Source of the DNA: Psilocybe azurescens
Taxonomy: Eukaryota; Basidiomycota; Agaricomycetes; Agaricales; Agrocybaceae
Direction: 5' to 3'
DNA length: 64,000 nucleotides
Assembly (NCBI GenBank): GCA_023853785.1
Contig: JAJIRX010000715.1
Location: forward strand, 1-64,000
Part shown: positions 1-14,931 of the stretch, piece by piece
Layout of the letters: each line of letters opens with the position of its first letter
Position numbering within the stretch: the stretch's first letter is position 1
Notes under the pieces: generated by a model
Seen by the model: the letters and a program-made list of their open reading frames with translations, nothing else
What the model was told of the DNA's origin: nothing
The model's database searches: none
Made by a program: the position numbers and the translations under genes

Positions 1-239
1 TGTGGCACCCATTTTGTTGTTTTGCCATCAGCCACTGGATGTTTGTTTTAAAAGGCTCCGCCTCACAGGCCCTAAAACACAACGGTGTGCTTTGTCATGA
101 TTAAGTAATTTGACTTATGTAACATTATATTTCCTCTTTCAGAAAAGCTTAGTCATTGAGCTCTCTTATATTAGATCCAGCCTTTTCTTCCCAACCACCA
201 TCTTCACTCAACTCTCCCCTGCGCAGCACTCCGTCAACA

Positions 240-1343
240 ATGTCTGAAGCACAGTCGTATGCGCATGCCTTTGAGGCATACAACAATGAGTTCGCAAAGC
301 AACAAGGCCTCGAGTTTCTCTCGTTCCTTTCGCCCTCAGACGTTGTTGCACCTCATCCCGATCTCTTTGAGTCCGATATCGACTCCAACTTGGCTGCATT
401 TCCCGATCAGCTCCAGCTCTTGACTGTAGACTCAAACGACGCCTACAGCTTCTTTAGGTCTGAAAAGCCGCAGTGGCAGGGACCCCTTTCCACTATTACT
501 GTCTCCTCCTACGATTCTTTGTCCTCTCACTCAGAGTCCTTTTACAACGAACAAATTCAACCTTTTGCGACTGCGCCCGTCAACAATAACCAGCTCTTCG
601 ACTTTGACCTGGACATGGATTTTCAGAGAGTCCGTGTTGGTTCGGAATATTCTGCTGCGTCTTTAAACATCATGGAAGATGACAACGACCCTACCTCCTT
701 CGGCGCTCTTCCTCCGACTCCCCACGCAGCCCTCCAGTATCAATGAATACCTCTAAGGCTTTTGACAAGTCGTCTTATCCAGCTCGCACCAGTTATTCGG
801 ATTATGGTCCTACCAGGCGCGGCTCCACCACTTCATCAGACTACTACTCTCACCGGGGTACAGCCCTTCCCACGGCCACCCTACTGTTTCTCCTTTACAT
901 ATCTCCACTCAACTTCCCACTATGGCAACGGTAACACCTCAACCGGTTGATGACTACAAGGGTGATCCCCGCAAGAAATACCGGTGTGCTTCGTGTCCCC
1001 GAGGTGTGCACTGCTTTTTCCATTATTGTAATCAACACTCACGACTTCCTGTAGCGTTTGCCAGGGCCTATAATTTAAAGACGCATATGGCCACCCATGA
1101 CCCCAACAGGTTGAAGCCCCATGTCTGCCCTCAGCGCTCATGCGGCCGCTCTTTCAGCAGGAAGCATGATCTGGGCCGTCATCTCATCAGCATTCATCGC
1201 GACGAGTCCGTCAGTGCTTCCTCTTGCCTGCTGGTTCCAAGAAGGCCATTGGCGTTGAGAGTGGTGCTCGTAGTTGGTGTGATTCATGTGGCAAAAGTTG
1301 GGTGGGCAGGACCGCTGAATGCGATTGTGCCGACATCAAGTAG
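240..1343 (+). CDS. C2H2 zinc-finger transcription factor (frame broken)
   Basis: Probable nuclear sequence-specific regulator. The ATG at 240 opens an acidic, Ser/Asp-rich N-terminal half (LDMDFQRVRV, a GALPPTP motif). The C-terminal half carries two C2H2 fingers: KYRCASCPR joined to AFARAYNLKTH, then HVCPQRSCGRSFSRKHDLGRH. A 51-bp intron (about 1006-1056, GTGTGC...TAG) lies inside the first finger. The tail reads SWCDSCGKSWVGRTAECDC and ends at TAG 1341-1343; it looks like an extra Cys-rich metal site. This architecture occurs in basidiomycete C2H2 regulators, but I cannot assign a named orthologue. The open frame changes three times without a plausible intron, near 735-745, at the G4 run 855-858, and at about 1205-1240, so the gene is either mis-assembled or a recent pseudogene. 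The gene end is clear; the middle model is uncertain. Confidence 0.75.
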
Positions 1344-2086
1344 ATGAATCCGACTCCCTTACACTTATTTTCTCCTTGTGTAAGCCGCCTTTTCTTATCA
1401 AACCATCATATGAACTCACTCTTCTTTGTCATCAGGCACTTGCTTGCCACTTTGTTACGCTCGTCGGTGGATTTATGTATGGCTTATTTGCGTATGTCGC
1501 ATTTAAGTTAGCCGTCCCGTCCTGCGTCATTCGTTGTATCACGTTTCGTACCGTCAAGTAATGGTTTACTTGGCCCAGCGACGGACATGATCACGATATG
1601 AATTTCCTCCTCTATGCATTTTAACCACTCTATCTAAAAACGCTCATTTACTTGATATGTTGACTGGTTTTCTTTGCTTTTATATTGTTCTCCTATCTCT
1701 TTGACTACTTAAAGTAACATGGACCTTGTTCTGTATACGTCGTTACGCTTCATTTTCTATTTTCTTTCTCTGACATCTCGAGTTACAATACACAAGCTAT
1801 CGTTTGTCCAAAGTTCAATAAATGTTGCTTTGTTAGAAAATACTTTTGAACATTGCATCTTTGAGAATGGAACAAATGGAATATATATGCAACTATAATA
1901 CATGTGAGGTGCAGTGCAATACTCTAACGCAGTATAAGCATCACTATGGCGTATGCGTTGGCGACCAACACTATGCACCAGATAACGTATGCCAAAGCAG
2001 TCAAGAAGCGGCCATTACTAAAAGTCAACATATTCTCTATGAGACCGCCTGCTCGACTGCAGTCTGCTCTATCTTGATGGATTCGA
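1344..2086. other. Intergenic, convergent 3' regions
   Basis: This is the space between the stop of the zinc-finger gene and the stop of the NRAMP gene. It holds only short open frames with no recognisable protein. It is AT-rich, with several AATAAA-like sequences, as expected for two converging 3' UTRs. Confidence 0.5.
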
Positions 2087-4326
2087 TCATTTCGATTTCG
2101 ATTTCGATTTTGGAAACCTCCGAACCGTTATGCTCGTCGTCTTGTGCTTGCTCTTGCTCTTGAAACGGGGACACATCTGATTTGACGAGTTCTGGAGGGG
2201 TTTCCGCACTTGCATAACCACCTTGGTCGAGGTCAAGTATATCAAAGGAAAGGCGACGAATGGCAAAACCACAGATAGCACAACCTGCGAGGCAGCTAGG
2301 AGGTATTTAATCCTTCACGCCCAACTGCAATAGCAACTATTACAGATGGCACCAGGCTAATGCATCGTGTGATAAATCTACGGAAAAAGGGCTGCCAAAA
2401 ATAAATATTCAAACCGGGTACAAGCGATCAGTTTATAAACCGATGGGAGAAAGAGGCGAGTTGACACATACCGAGACTTTCCACTCGATGAACCCTTCGG
2501 AGACAATCTGACCGGCTAAAGTGACTGTAATACTCGAGGTCTGACCCGCGCATACCAAGGCGAGAGCGAATATCACTGCGCCAGCTAGACACCCTTATTA
2601 TAAATACACGACGGTCTTCCGGTACTGGAGAAATGAATGTGGGACTGACCGTCTCCGATATTAGACTTGATCAAATCATGGGCTTCAAATAACCCTGCTG
2701 GGGTGTTATGATTTTGTCCGTTGCCTTTAAAGAAAACGGCAGCAGCCAAAATGAGAATCCTTGTACCGCACTGTAATCAGTCGACATGGAAGGGGAAGAA
2801 CGTAAAAAAGAGACTGACGCAGAGTTTATAGGGACGGCTAGTGCAATTAGACTAGTGACCACGTCCGCAATCCCGTGCAACAGATGTTGTTTGATAAATA
2901 GAAGTGGGTTGTTCTCTCGTTCCCCGTATTTGCTGCGGTAATCTATGTTCGAAGCTGCTCGCTCCGCGCGGTAATTCGGAACAACGACAAGACGAATTGT
3001 CGGATTTTGGTTCTCCTTGACATCTGCCGGCTCAGATTAGAGGGTATTTGCCCAATATCTGGTGCATCGGAGACCCGGTCCTGTGTGGCTAAGGAAGAGC
3101 CTAAAAATAAGGCATGAGGCATGACCGTTGCGCCAAGTATCCCAACCGCTGGATTAACATTGGATGGTCAGGGCAGTAGCGATAAGGAGAAATAGATACG
3201 CATACCAGCATATACCGCGTCAGGTTCTGATTGGAATAATCCCTTGTTTGGAATGTATCCCATAAATACGTTTGACCAGTCGGGACTTGCTTTCACAAGG
3301 AGGACCACGAAACAGGCAAAGACAGCGAGTACCTATGTATACCTCGCTGAGGATCAATAGGAAACTCCGAGTTGATAAGCACACCTACCAGACCAATGAT
3401 AGTATACTCGAACATCCGAACGGGGCGTCCTTGGCTTCGCGAAGGGTCGGCGAAAGACAAAAATATCAGGACGTCGGCCGCTGTAAGAATGACCCCGCCC
3501 CAGAGTGGGAGCTTGGGGAACAGCAAACACAGTCCAATGGCAGATCCTAACAGTTCTGCCAGATCGGTCGATATAATGGCAATCTCTGACAGGACATATA
3601 GTGGGTAAAGAACCAGTCTCCGAACTAGTCGAGGGTGACGAGGGTGATTGTGAAGAAGGAGCCTGCAATGGCTAGCCAGATCTGAACACAAGAAAAGGTC
3701 ATCAATTAAGTATGAGAAATGACAATTAATGATTACCTAGGCCTGTTACACACCCTAGTTTGCACGCCAACGTCTATAGATTAGGTTGGTTATTACTCTC
3801 TGCAGAAAGAATACCGCCAGGATGATGTCACCTGTAGAACTATGGCACCTAGGCCAGCCATCAGAATGACAAAAAGCATGGGTCTATAGCCGAAGCTGGA
3901 TCCTGCTTGGAGGTCAACGCTCCAATTTCCTCTGACAGGTTTTGAGCCATGCAAGCTTTCTGGGCAAAGACAGAGAATGGCTTACGGGTCAAAATATGCA
4001 ACGGAACATATGATGCCAACCCCGACATGCCGTTTGACATGATGCACGATAGTACGAGCGCTATGAATTAGACCGCTCCTCGCCCTCGAGGAATAGGACT
4101 GGGGAGGGTAATTTGGCTCTGCAACGGTGACATACCATTGAGGGGAAAGACTGGAGCGACGAGGAGGTAACGAGGGCTCATAATGAAGCGCGTCAAACCA
4201 GGACAGCGGATAGAAACGCAGGTGTGAACAAAAATATTGCTTCCCGTGCGAAACTGGCTTTGGGCGTATTTTGTTTTGAATTATACCACTGTTGTGGTCG
4301 AGACAGAAAAGGGTAGACACGCACAT
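2087..4326 (-). CDS. NRAMP-family divalent metal transporter
   Basis: Proton-coupled Mn2+/Fe2+-type importer of the NRAMP/SMF family, a multi-pass membrane protein. TM1 carries the metal-binding DPGN motif (VAYFDP spliced to GNWSVDLQAG, about 3985 and 3935). TM6 carries the signature MPHALFLGSS (about 3110-3135). Other family blocks are LSEIAIISTDLAELLGSAIG (about 3560-3600) and AVFFKGNGQNHNTPAGLFEAHDLI (about 2690-2745, written here as a reading across the segment), and a last helix VVLPFVAFPLIYLTS (about 2240-2280). The gene has about eight short introns. The C-terminus ends in Lys-Ser repeats encoded by a hexanucleotide repeat, stop at 2087-2089. The first in-frame ATG is 4324-4326, only 38 bp from the MED6 start, so the true start may be further in (an exon boundary near 4100-4180 is possible). 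Confidence 0.85.
2089..2162 (-). repeat. Hexanucleotide repeat encoding Lys-Ser tail
   Basis: Plus-strand TTTCGA units at about 2089-2111 and CTTGCT/GCTCTTG units at about 2144-2161 encode (KS)n in the NRAMP C-terminus. Length variation here would change only the tail. Confidence 0.6.
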
Positions 4327-4364
4327 TTGATTGCAACCTCTCCTTTGGCTACCACTTTCATCTA

Positions 4365-5489
4365 ATGGATATAAATGACCTCCACCCTCCAGATGATTAC
4401 ACTCATCGCTTTTTCATATGGCATGAGTGGATACAGGTTGGCTTTCACTAAGCCTTGACCTGACTCTCGCCTTATAAATATATCCTGTATTGCAGGCACA
4501 AGGTCCTCTGACGACTGAGAATGTCTTGGTGTACTTCGCCACATCCATGTTCTATGATAAACAGAGCAATAATCAGGTTCTGCGCATGCAAACTCAGCAT
4601 TCCAACGCCAATGCAATGACAGCAGCAGAAGAAGCAACTGAACTCAGGTCGGTTCGATTTGTCCACTCATCCAACGTTGTGTTCATAGGTCGCCAGGCGG
4701 TTTGTCGGTATCGAATTTGCCGTCGTTCATGCAGAGGCTCCTACTTTCTTCATAATACAAAAGCGTGAACGATTGTCTCCTGATGAAGGTATGCTTTACT
4801 GGTCCCTTGGAAGGCCGTAGCAATCTCATGGGAAATATCGACAGTGCGGCCCTTGGCAGCTTACTTTATTATGAACAATCGTATCTATCAGTCTCCGGAC
4901 ATTTACACCGTTCTTTCGAACCGTCTGGTGGGTTTTTACCATATATGTCTCCACCTACATGTTGCTAATTGGACTATTCAGCTAACATCTTTATCTGCCC
5001 TACAATCCTCGCTCGATATTTTGCGCAAACACCGGCCCGACTACACGCCTCGTACAGGTTTTGTCTGGCCCATCAGCGCCACAGACCCTCGGCCTTGGAA
5101 CAAAATAAGAAGCGAGACATTGAAACCAATCCTACAGATGGCCAAGGTGAAACTGACGTGCCTCAAGAAAGGCGACCAGATGTTCCGAAGAGGCATCAAA
5201 ACAACATGCTCTTAAGACATGCGATGGCCACAACAGCATCCCATTCTAAATCATCGTTCGCGGCGTCCAAATTTGCTGAAAATATAGAAAGCATGAATGC
5301 TGAAACTCCGATCACGACAACAATGCGCTCGTCAGCTACTCCTGCTCCACCTGCCCAGGAAGCAGCACAGAAGTCATCTACTAGCCAACCTCAAGAAGTT
5401 GTTAAAGGCCCGCCTGGGGTGGCAAGAAAAAGAAGAAAAGTTTGTTTGATTAAAGTCCTATCACTAGCTACCTTGTTGACATACAGTAA
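4365..5489 (+). CDS. MED6: Mediator complex subunit 6
   Basis: Head-module subunit of Mediator, the nuclear bridge between activators and RNA polymerase II. The ATG at 4365 gives MDINDLHPPDDYTHRFFIWH, then an intron after EWIQ. The MED6 core follows: GPLTTENVLVYFATSMFYD, NNQVLRMQTQ, FVGIEFAVVHAEAPTFFIIQ, LAAYFIMNNRIYQSPDIYTV, and the basic QNN-containing C-terminal region. Five exons with roughly 55-bp introns are visible. The last intron (5440-5486) leaves a stop codon TAA at 5487-5489 directly after a KRRK tail. The frame shifts by one base near 5075-5100 (after WPISATDP) with no room for an intron, so the deposited sequence does not encode the full protein as it stands. Confidence 0.9.
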
Positions 5490-5499
5490 ATGTAACCAG

Positions 5500-5826
5500 G
5501 GACCTCATTGGCACCACCACCGGCCCCGAGCTAACGAACGCACACTTCGACGCTTAGATCTCGAGGAAGCAAAGGCTGGTCGGGTAGCCATTCTACACGC
5601 TCGTCAAGAACGTATTGTTTGCGGACCCGGAGTTCAACCTTGTAAGCTGATTTGCGGCATGTTATTTGTAATCTTTTCTTCGGATTGGTTTAATGAGTAG
5701 TCCTTGTGGCTGGCATTAACCGTCTATGGGAATTATTTGTGATAGGCTATTTAAAGTGGATAGTCCGGGCCTCAGGCAATGTCGGTTACATGTTATGGCA
5801 TACTTGAATGCCCAGATGAGTGGTAG
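5500..5826 (+). other. Unidentified exon fragments (possible small gene or relic)
   Basis: Between MED6 and AP-3 sigma the plus strand shows protein-like stretches in changing frames: GTTTGPELTNAHFDA (about 5510-5553), LDLEEAKAG (about 5554-5580), FYTLVKNVLFADPEFNL (about 5592-5642). After a good donor (GTAAGC at about 5642) and acceptor (GATAG at about 5744) comes YLKWIVRASGNVGYMLWHT and a stop near 5805. I do not recognise the protein. The in-frame stops at about 5554 and 5584 could reflect the same single-base errors seen elsewhere, or decay. No convincing start codon was found. Confidence 0.35.
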
Positions 5827-5883
5827 CGTGTCAAAAATAGCTATACCCTACGTACCGGAATATTAGAAATGATATTATTGTGG

Positions 5884-6751
5884 TCACCTCGCTCCAGCAC
5901 CAGTGAGTTTTCCTGCCAGCCAACCCAATGGAGTCTTCATATTGCCTCCTCGTGGTCCCAGGCCACCTCCACCCAGGGATAGTGGATTAGATGAGGCGAA
6001 GGATTCCTTTCTTGCGCGAGCTGCTTCTTGAACTGGACATTAAAGAACATCAGCGATAAGAGGCGGTGAGCTCAGCCATGGGGAAAGGTCGCTTTTGTGG
6101 ATTTCCCACTAGGGTGAGAAGGGTCCGAAGTATGTACGTACCGGCCTGGTCAATCTCCTCCACGTTTGTCTCCAAGACAAGACCTCCTTGGATAATTTCT
6201 GCTAGAATGTGATGCACCTTTTCTTGTAATCAACTTGACTTGTTTGTTTGTGGAATCCCTGAGATGAATGACGTACCTCATCGAAATGAAAGACCAAGTC
6301 CAGTTCGCATACATTTTCGAATGCTCGGTCAAGAGATTCCACGAATACCTCCATGGCGCTTTTGTCAAAATAAAGCAAAAATGCTGCTAATGCTGCCTAC
6401 TTACTTGGATTAAATCCAAGATACCAAGTTCGCTCTCTGCACCGTCCACTACGAAAACGAAATAGAGCGTCGCATAGCTGCGGTACACAACTCTCCATCG
6501 TTCATCGGCATCGTCCTTGAATCCTAGGAAATCCTCGAGTTCCGGTGCATCGAGGAAGTTACATAGCCCTGCAGGTCTCGTGCTGACCAAGGAAAAGATC
6601 TTTTGGACGACAGTTTGGGTAGTCTGATGAAGTGGTGTATAGAATTTGGCAAGTCGAGAAACCCCAGATGTGTTAACTATGGCACGATGAGTATCCCTGA
6701 TGCGTCAAATGAAATGCTATCGACTCAACAGATTAAGACTGCGTGAATCAT
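5884..6751 (-). CDS. APS3: AP-3 adaptor complex sigma subunit
   Basis: Small (sigma) chain of the AP-3 clathrin-adaptor complex, which sorts cargo from Golgi/endosome to the vacuole. The start at 6751 gives MIHAVLI, and splicing (donor about 6729, acceptor about 6680) continues into FNTSGVSRLAKFY. The family core is clear: VVYRSYATLYFVFVVDGAES, ELGILDLIQ, ENVCELDLVFHFDEV, IIQGGLVLETN. The C-terminal extension (SLGGGGLGPRGGNMKTPLGW) is longer than in yeast or animal sigma-3; I see the extension but do not know its role. At least five exons, no frame break seen. An insert after the fold's first strands (FLDAPELEDFLGFKDDADER) fits sigma-3 better than sigma-1 or sigma-2. Confidence 0.9.
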
Positions 6752-7132
6752 TGTAAACCAAGTACAGGTCCGTAGGCCGACCTGAGTGTTTATCAGATAT
6801 GGAACAGTTGCGGTCAAGTGACGTTTCGTAGTTCGAGTACGAATGTTAAAGAGAATGCTTAAGTGCAAATGACGATAAGAAATTCAGTGAAACGTTTTCA
6901 AGCCATATTCAAGGCCAATGAACTGGATAATTATGGACAAATCATGAAGATGTAACGACTGTGCAGTCGGTCCAATCGGTTCATGGCAGGATCATTGACG
7001 TCTATTTGGCAACATATGACGACGATAATTATTGGTTGACCAAACTCATTACATTGCAACGCTGCCAGAAGGATTGAACAGACAAGATCAAGACGAGGTA
7101 TAAAATCGATTTAATTTATGTGTATTAGTATA
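6752..7132. other. Intergenic
   Basis: AP-3 sigma promoter side and the 3' flank of the ecdysoneless-family gene. Nothing recognisable as coding or structural RNA. Confidence 0.4.
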
Positions 7133-10191
<3,059 letters not shown>

Positions 10192-10384
10192 TCCGAGAGT
10201 CGACCGAGGCGCGTTGAACACAGGAGCTAGTAAGGTGGACCAGGATAGTCTGGGGTTGAGAGATATTTGACGCGAGAGTTGTACATTTGGTGTGGAACAC
10301 TGAGATCCTGCCAAATACGGCGATACATTCGGCTGACTCTCGAACTCAGAACGTCACCACTCTTAAGTTCAGCCAGTACCGACG
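10192..10384. promoter_or_regulatory. Bidirectional promoter, ECD / VMA7
   Basis: The two start codons face away from each other across 193 bp, so core promoter elements must be shared or interleaved. No sharp TATA box is evident. Confidence 0.5.
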
Positions 10385-10950
10385 ATGACCACCTCTTTCA
10401 AAGACCGCAATCTAATTGCAGTCATTGGAGATGAGGTATTCACTTTAATCATTGTTTGATAACATCGTTACCTATCGATTGTGCAATAGGACTCAATTAC
10501 CGGGCTACTCCTAGCAGGAATTGGTCATGTTAATGAGCAACAGAAGAAGAACTTTCTAATCGTTGATAGCAGTGTGTCTCCTTCTCTTATTCTCTAATTT
10601 TTTTGCTGATGCTACTTATTAGAGACCCAGATTGCCACCATTGAAAGCACGTTCCAGGAATTCACGGAACGCAAGGATATTGCCATTCTGCTCATTAACC
10701 AACACGTGCGGATTGCAAGCATTTCTTACGCAGCCATAAATCTCAAACCAAATTTTAGATTGCTGAGAAAATTAGACCCAGTGTTGATAAATACCAGCAA
10801 GCCTTCCCGGCCTTGCTTGAGATCCCTTCCAAAGATCACCCATATGGTCTGTTTCTACTGCCTCGTCCCTATTATTACGACTGACGTCGTATGTTAGATC
10901 CATCAAAGGATTCCATATTGAAGCGTGTCCAGAAACTGTTTGGGGAGTAG
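10385..10950 (+). CDS. VMA7: V-type H+-ATPase subunit F
   Basis: Subunit F of the V1 sector of the vacuolar proton pump, on the central rotor stalk. Translation from ATG 10385: [17 protein letters not shown], intron (about 10436-10490), [53 protein letters not shown], then (after an intron) [20 protein letters not shown] and [20 protein letters not shown], ending KLFGE and TAG at 10948-10950. Length is about 118 residues, as usual for Vma7. All introns are short and cleanly spliced in frame, and this gene has no frame break, a useful contrast to its neighbour. Confidence 0.95.
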
Positions 10951-11052
10951 GGTATCCAACTGCATCCCACCATATAGCAACGACTTAGGTTGTATAATGC
11001 ACGATGATCGTACTTTTCATTAATTAAATAAATTTACTGTTATACAAACCAA

Positions 11053-12404
11053 TCATGAGACCCATCGCATTACGGGTTCATTTTCTCTGACCCCGTCCTG
11101 TCGTTCTACAAATACCCGTATGGGATTGTAGTCTCTCGAATCTACTCAGTCCATTAGTAACTTGAATAAGTATGCTTGAATGAGAACGAAAAAACATACT
11201 GGGAATATCAACAAGGAGATATCGGAAGATAAAATAACCATTTGCGTTCTGTGAATGCCATTAAGTCAAATGTCATTTTACTCGCAAGATGGTTGAATCA
11301 TTACCTTCACAAGGTCTGCGTGCACTTCTCCCTCTGTAAACTGTCTCCCCGATGGTCTGGAGGTGGACTGTCCAGTCTCCTTTTGGCGCTTTTGAGAGAC
11401 GAGAATATCCCAGCGAAACTCCACGCTGTACTTTCCTCTTTCCTACCATTTTCTCGGTCTTCTGCAGGAGGAAGGCTTGGTAAAGCAGGCGGCGGAAGAG
11501 GTGATCCAGATAAGTATTTGAATGCTCGAATTGATTTGTCCCAAATATTTTGGCCTGTTTCTTTTGACCACTCGACTACATCGTCAAATGAGAGGTCTGA
11601 CAATGTAGCGCCCGTTTCCTTGAACCAACTTGAAATTGACTCGGAATAGGACGCGTTAGACGGAATGTATTCTCCTTCTGGACGACCTTGGACGTAGAAA
11701 GTCATGATCATATGTTCTTGGCCATGTGCATCAACCATTATTCGTGAAGTAACATGTCGATTCCTATGGCGCGGTCGAATGGATGACGGAGGGTTGTTAT
11801 GGAAAGTCAAGGGACCGTTGAGGTATTTCGCAATCTAAGTGACAAGAATCAGCGCAGTAATCTGACTACTGAAACCAAGACGAACTCGTGCAGATTTCTC
11901 TATTTTCTCGCAGGCATCCCCATACAACACCGTAGGAGAATTCTTCGAAAAGAGTTCAGTTGTCAGAGAGTAAACCAAAAGCGCCGAAAGCCCTGCTCCT
12001 AGCAGAATGACTCCTATATTCGACGTGCGCGCCGTTGTACGCATTACTGTCAAGAGCCGCGAACGAGTTGTCAATTTATAAGGACCTTCGGTACACAGCT
12101 AAACACTACACACACCTTTCCCTCCTGTGCTCAGTTCTGACCATTTGCGCACCCTTTCGCCTTTGCGAAGCGCTTGTTGCGATAGCCCTAGTTGAAATGG
12201 CCCGACATTGTCGTGTTTTGGTTCTGACCGTTGTCGGGTATCCAATGATTCACCAAGGAGTTTGGATTTCTCTCCAAAGTCCATACTGTTGTGTGTAGCA
12301 TATTTTCGTCTTATATTATTCCCAACATTGCAGACATGTGGCGCTTTTTGAAGTTGGAAAGAACATCGAGTCTGTGTCCAGAGACGTAAGCTTTTCATGC
12401 TCAT
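11053..12404 (-). CDS. TIM21: Mitochondrial import translocase subunit Tim21
   Basis: Inner-membrane subunit of the TIM23 presequence translocase; it contacts Tom22 and respiratory supercomplexes. Exon 1 (start 12404 or 12398, MSMKSLRLW) encodes a basic, Arg/Ser/Lys-rich presequence, then WSELSTGGK. After an intron ending at about 12048, exon 2 has the single transmembrane helix VILLGAGLSALLVYSL followed by FSKNSPTVLYGDAC. The next exons give KYLNGPLTFHNNPPSSI, RNRHVTSRIMVDAHGQEHM and a long Pro/Ser-rich loop. The last exons read YFIFRYLLVDIP and RVFVERQDGVRENEPVMRW, stop at 11053-11055. The intermembrane-space domain follows the Tim21 pattern. A naive reading of exon 3 stops at 11307; splicing from about 11325 to 11253 fits the family better. 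Confidence 0.9.
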
Positions 12405-12783
12405 TTCTGCGAAAATGTTTGGAACCCGAGCTGGAACTGCAAACAGTTCAAGAAACCCACAACGCGCATTTATGTCATTAAGACCTTGGAATTGAAACAT
12501 AAGCAAATAACACGTCAATTATAGCGTGAGTCCACGACTCGACAACCATGAGCTTCAAAGGCTGCTCTGAATATGCTAAGCTCAACATCAAGAACAAAAA
12601 CGAAAACTCTTGTGGGGATCGTTGCTTCATTGATGACGATAACGATATCGTTTCAACTACATATCTAGTTTTTGATGAGTTTATTAAATAAAATATTCAT
12701 ATAGGTACAACGCTACGAGTACAACCACGACACCAATCGTGAATGGCAAAAGAATTTCAAAAAATCAGAGACCGAATGTCCCG
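12405..12783. other. Intergenic
   Basis: Upstream of Tim21 and downstream of histone H3. A short frame from ATG 12549 was seen but has no family resemblance. Contains AATAAA at about 12687, possibly the H3 poly(A) signal on the other strand's complement; not certain. Confidence 0.35.
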
Positions 12784-13377
<594 letters not shown>

Positions 13378-13752
13378 TATAGGAATTCAGGAGGATAAAA
13401 AGAGAAACGTTTCCGAAGTGAGTTGTCTTGAGGAGTTGATGTTGTGGTCGAGGAACAAGATGGATGGATCGGAGTCTCAACCAAACTTGACCTTTTAAAC
13501 TTTGGAGACGCGACTCGCTACTTCCCAAATCAGATCAACAAACGCTGAACGCGTTAGGCACGTGATACATGACGCGCTTCCAGTACTTTATTTAACGGTT
13601 AACCGGGCCCTGGGGCCCGGTCCAATTCAATGCAAATGTACAAGACGAATCATGTTTGTTGACGGTTGTACCGAGCTTGGACTCATAATAAAACATACAA
13701 TGGCACTGCCAGAATATCTACCGTATAGTCGTATTTAGTGCGCATTCATTGC
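13378..13752. other. Histone H3 promoter and 3' flank of the dioxygenase gene
   Basis: Non-coding. It includes the H3 upstream region and a GC-rich perfect palindrome-like stretch CCGGGCCCTGGGGCCCGG at about 13604-13621. No H4 gene is present; fungi often pair H3 with H4 divergently, but not here. Confidence 0.45.
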
Positions 13753-14931
13753 TTACTTTACCAGGATACTATTACTATGCAATCCAGTATCGGCCTCTTT
13801 CAGAGCGGCCAATCTCCTCTTCTCATCCTCCATCATCTTTTGTTGTCTTAGAACGCGAGCGGGCACAACCCTCCTTCTTTCTGTCGTGATTGAAAGGGAT
13901 ATTTTTCAACCCCAAGAGCCTTCAGCGTCTTCCTCTCAACGAGACTGTACTCGGCTGGATCTTCTCTGTTGAAGTTGAATGGCTCCTTGAGAGAGACAGG
14001 AGGGTTGGTTATGATTCTAGGGACCCGCAAATGATTTTTGGACGCCGAATGAAGCATCAAGGGATGCATGAGGACAACATCTCCAATGTTGCCCGTCATT
14101 TCAACGAACCGGTTACACCTTTTGATCTCCTTTAAATGAGACCAGTACTGGGGATCATCTTGATGGTTCTCGAACTTGCTGGTCGAAGGTGTAAATGACA
14201 GGCCCGTAGGAAGTACGCCTTCAGGATGTGCTGCCAGATATTGCGCGATGAGGTCGATACCATCGGGACATATCATCGTGCCCCCTCCCAGTGGTTTGAT
14301 ATCCGAATAAATGGGAATAACAAGCAGTGCTTGCTCTGGTGAATCAAGGTAGTGAACCTACTCATGGCTTCAGAGGGGCTGATAATTTCGGGTTTACAAA
14401 GCTTACGAAGAAGTCTCCATCGACATGCCAGTTATCCAAATCCTTTGGGGGGATAGTTTCTGTGACCTTCTCCCATTGTTCCGTGCCCAGATTAACTATG
14501 AAGGAATCACCCCAACTGGAGGCTTCTTCTTCGATTCTCTCCTCTCCACCGAGCAGGTCCTTCATTGCGGCCCATGCCTGTATAATCACAATCTTGTCAA
14601 TAAATATTGGTCATGACAACGACGTTGGTTATACTTTCGGTGCAAAGTGGGCGACCTTCTCTCGAGAATTAAAAGGCAAATGGATGCGTTCCTGATTCCA
14701 AGTTGACTTATCATTAGGATCTAGGTTCAGTCGGAACCATAGGTCCTTTGTCCAATCTGCTGCTTGCTCTCTTGTAAATGCACCTTCTATAACCACGTAA
14801 CCGAACTCCAGGAAGAACTCGACTTGCTCGGCTGTTCATCGACGTTAAAATTTTCTATGAGTCGTTTATTTAAGCGTGGATTTTATGTGTATCTACGTAC
14901 GCGTCAAGTACTCATAAGAAACGGATGTCAT
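13753..14931 (-). CDS. Phytanoyl-CoA dioxygenase (PhyH) family protein
   Basis: Fe(II)/2-oxoglutarate-dependent oxygenase of the PhyH superfamily; the substrate cannot be told from sequence. The start at 14931 (MTSVSYEYLT) is followed by an intron, then EFFLEFGYVVIEGAF and WTKDLWFRLNLDPND. The iron ligands are visible: HVDGDFF (HxD, about 14412-14430) and the distal His in DVVLMHPLMLHSAS (about 14040-14080), with the downstream Arg of HLRVPRIITNP as likely 2-oxoglutarate anchor. The C-terminus should read RVVPARVLRQQKMMEDEKRR and end SNSILVK at 13753-13755. Two one-base frame breaks: near 14835 (CCGAG, expected CCGGAG) and near 13890 (a T3 run). Confidence 0.85.

Noticed and set aside
5556..5565. 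AGATCTCGAG looks like a joined BglII/XhoI cloning site
   Set aside because: The surroundings are ordinary fungal sequence that reads as protein-like blocks on both sides; a 10-base match is not enough to suggest vector contamination.
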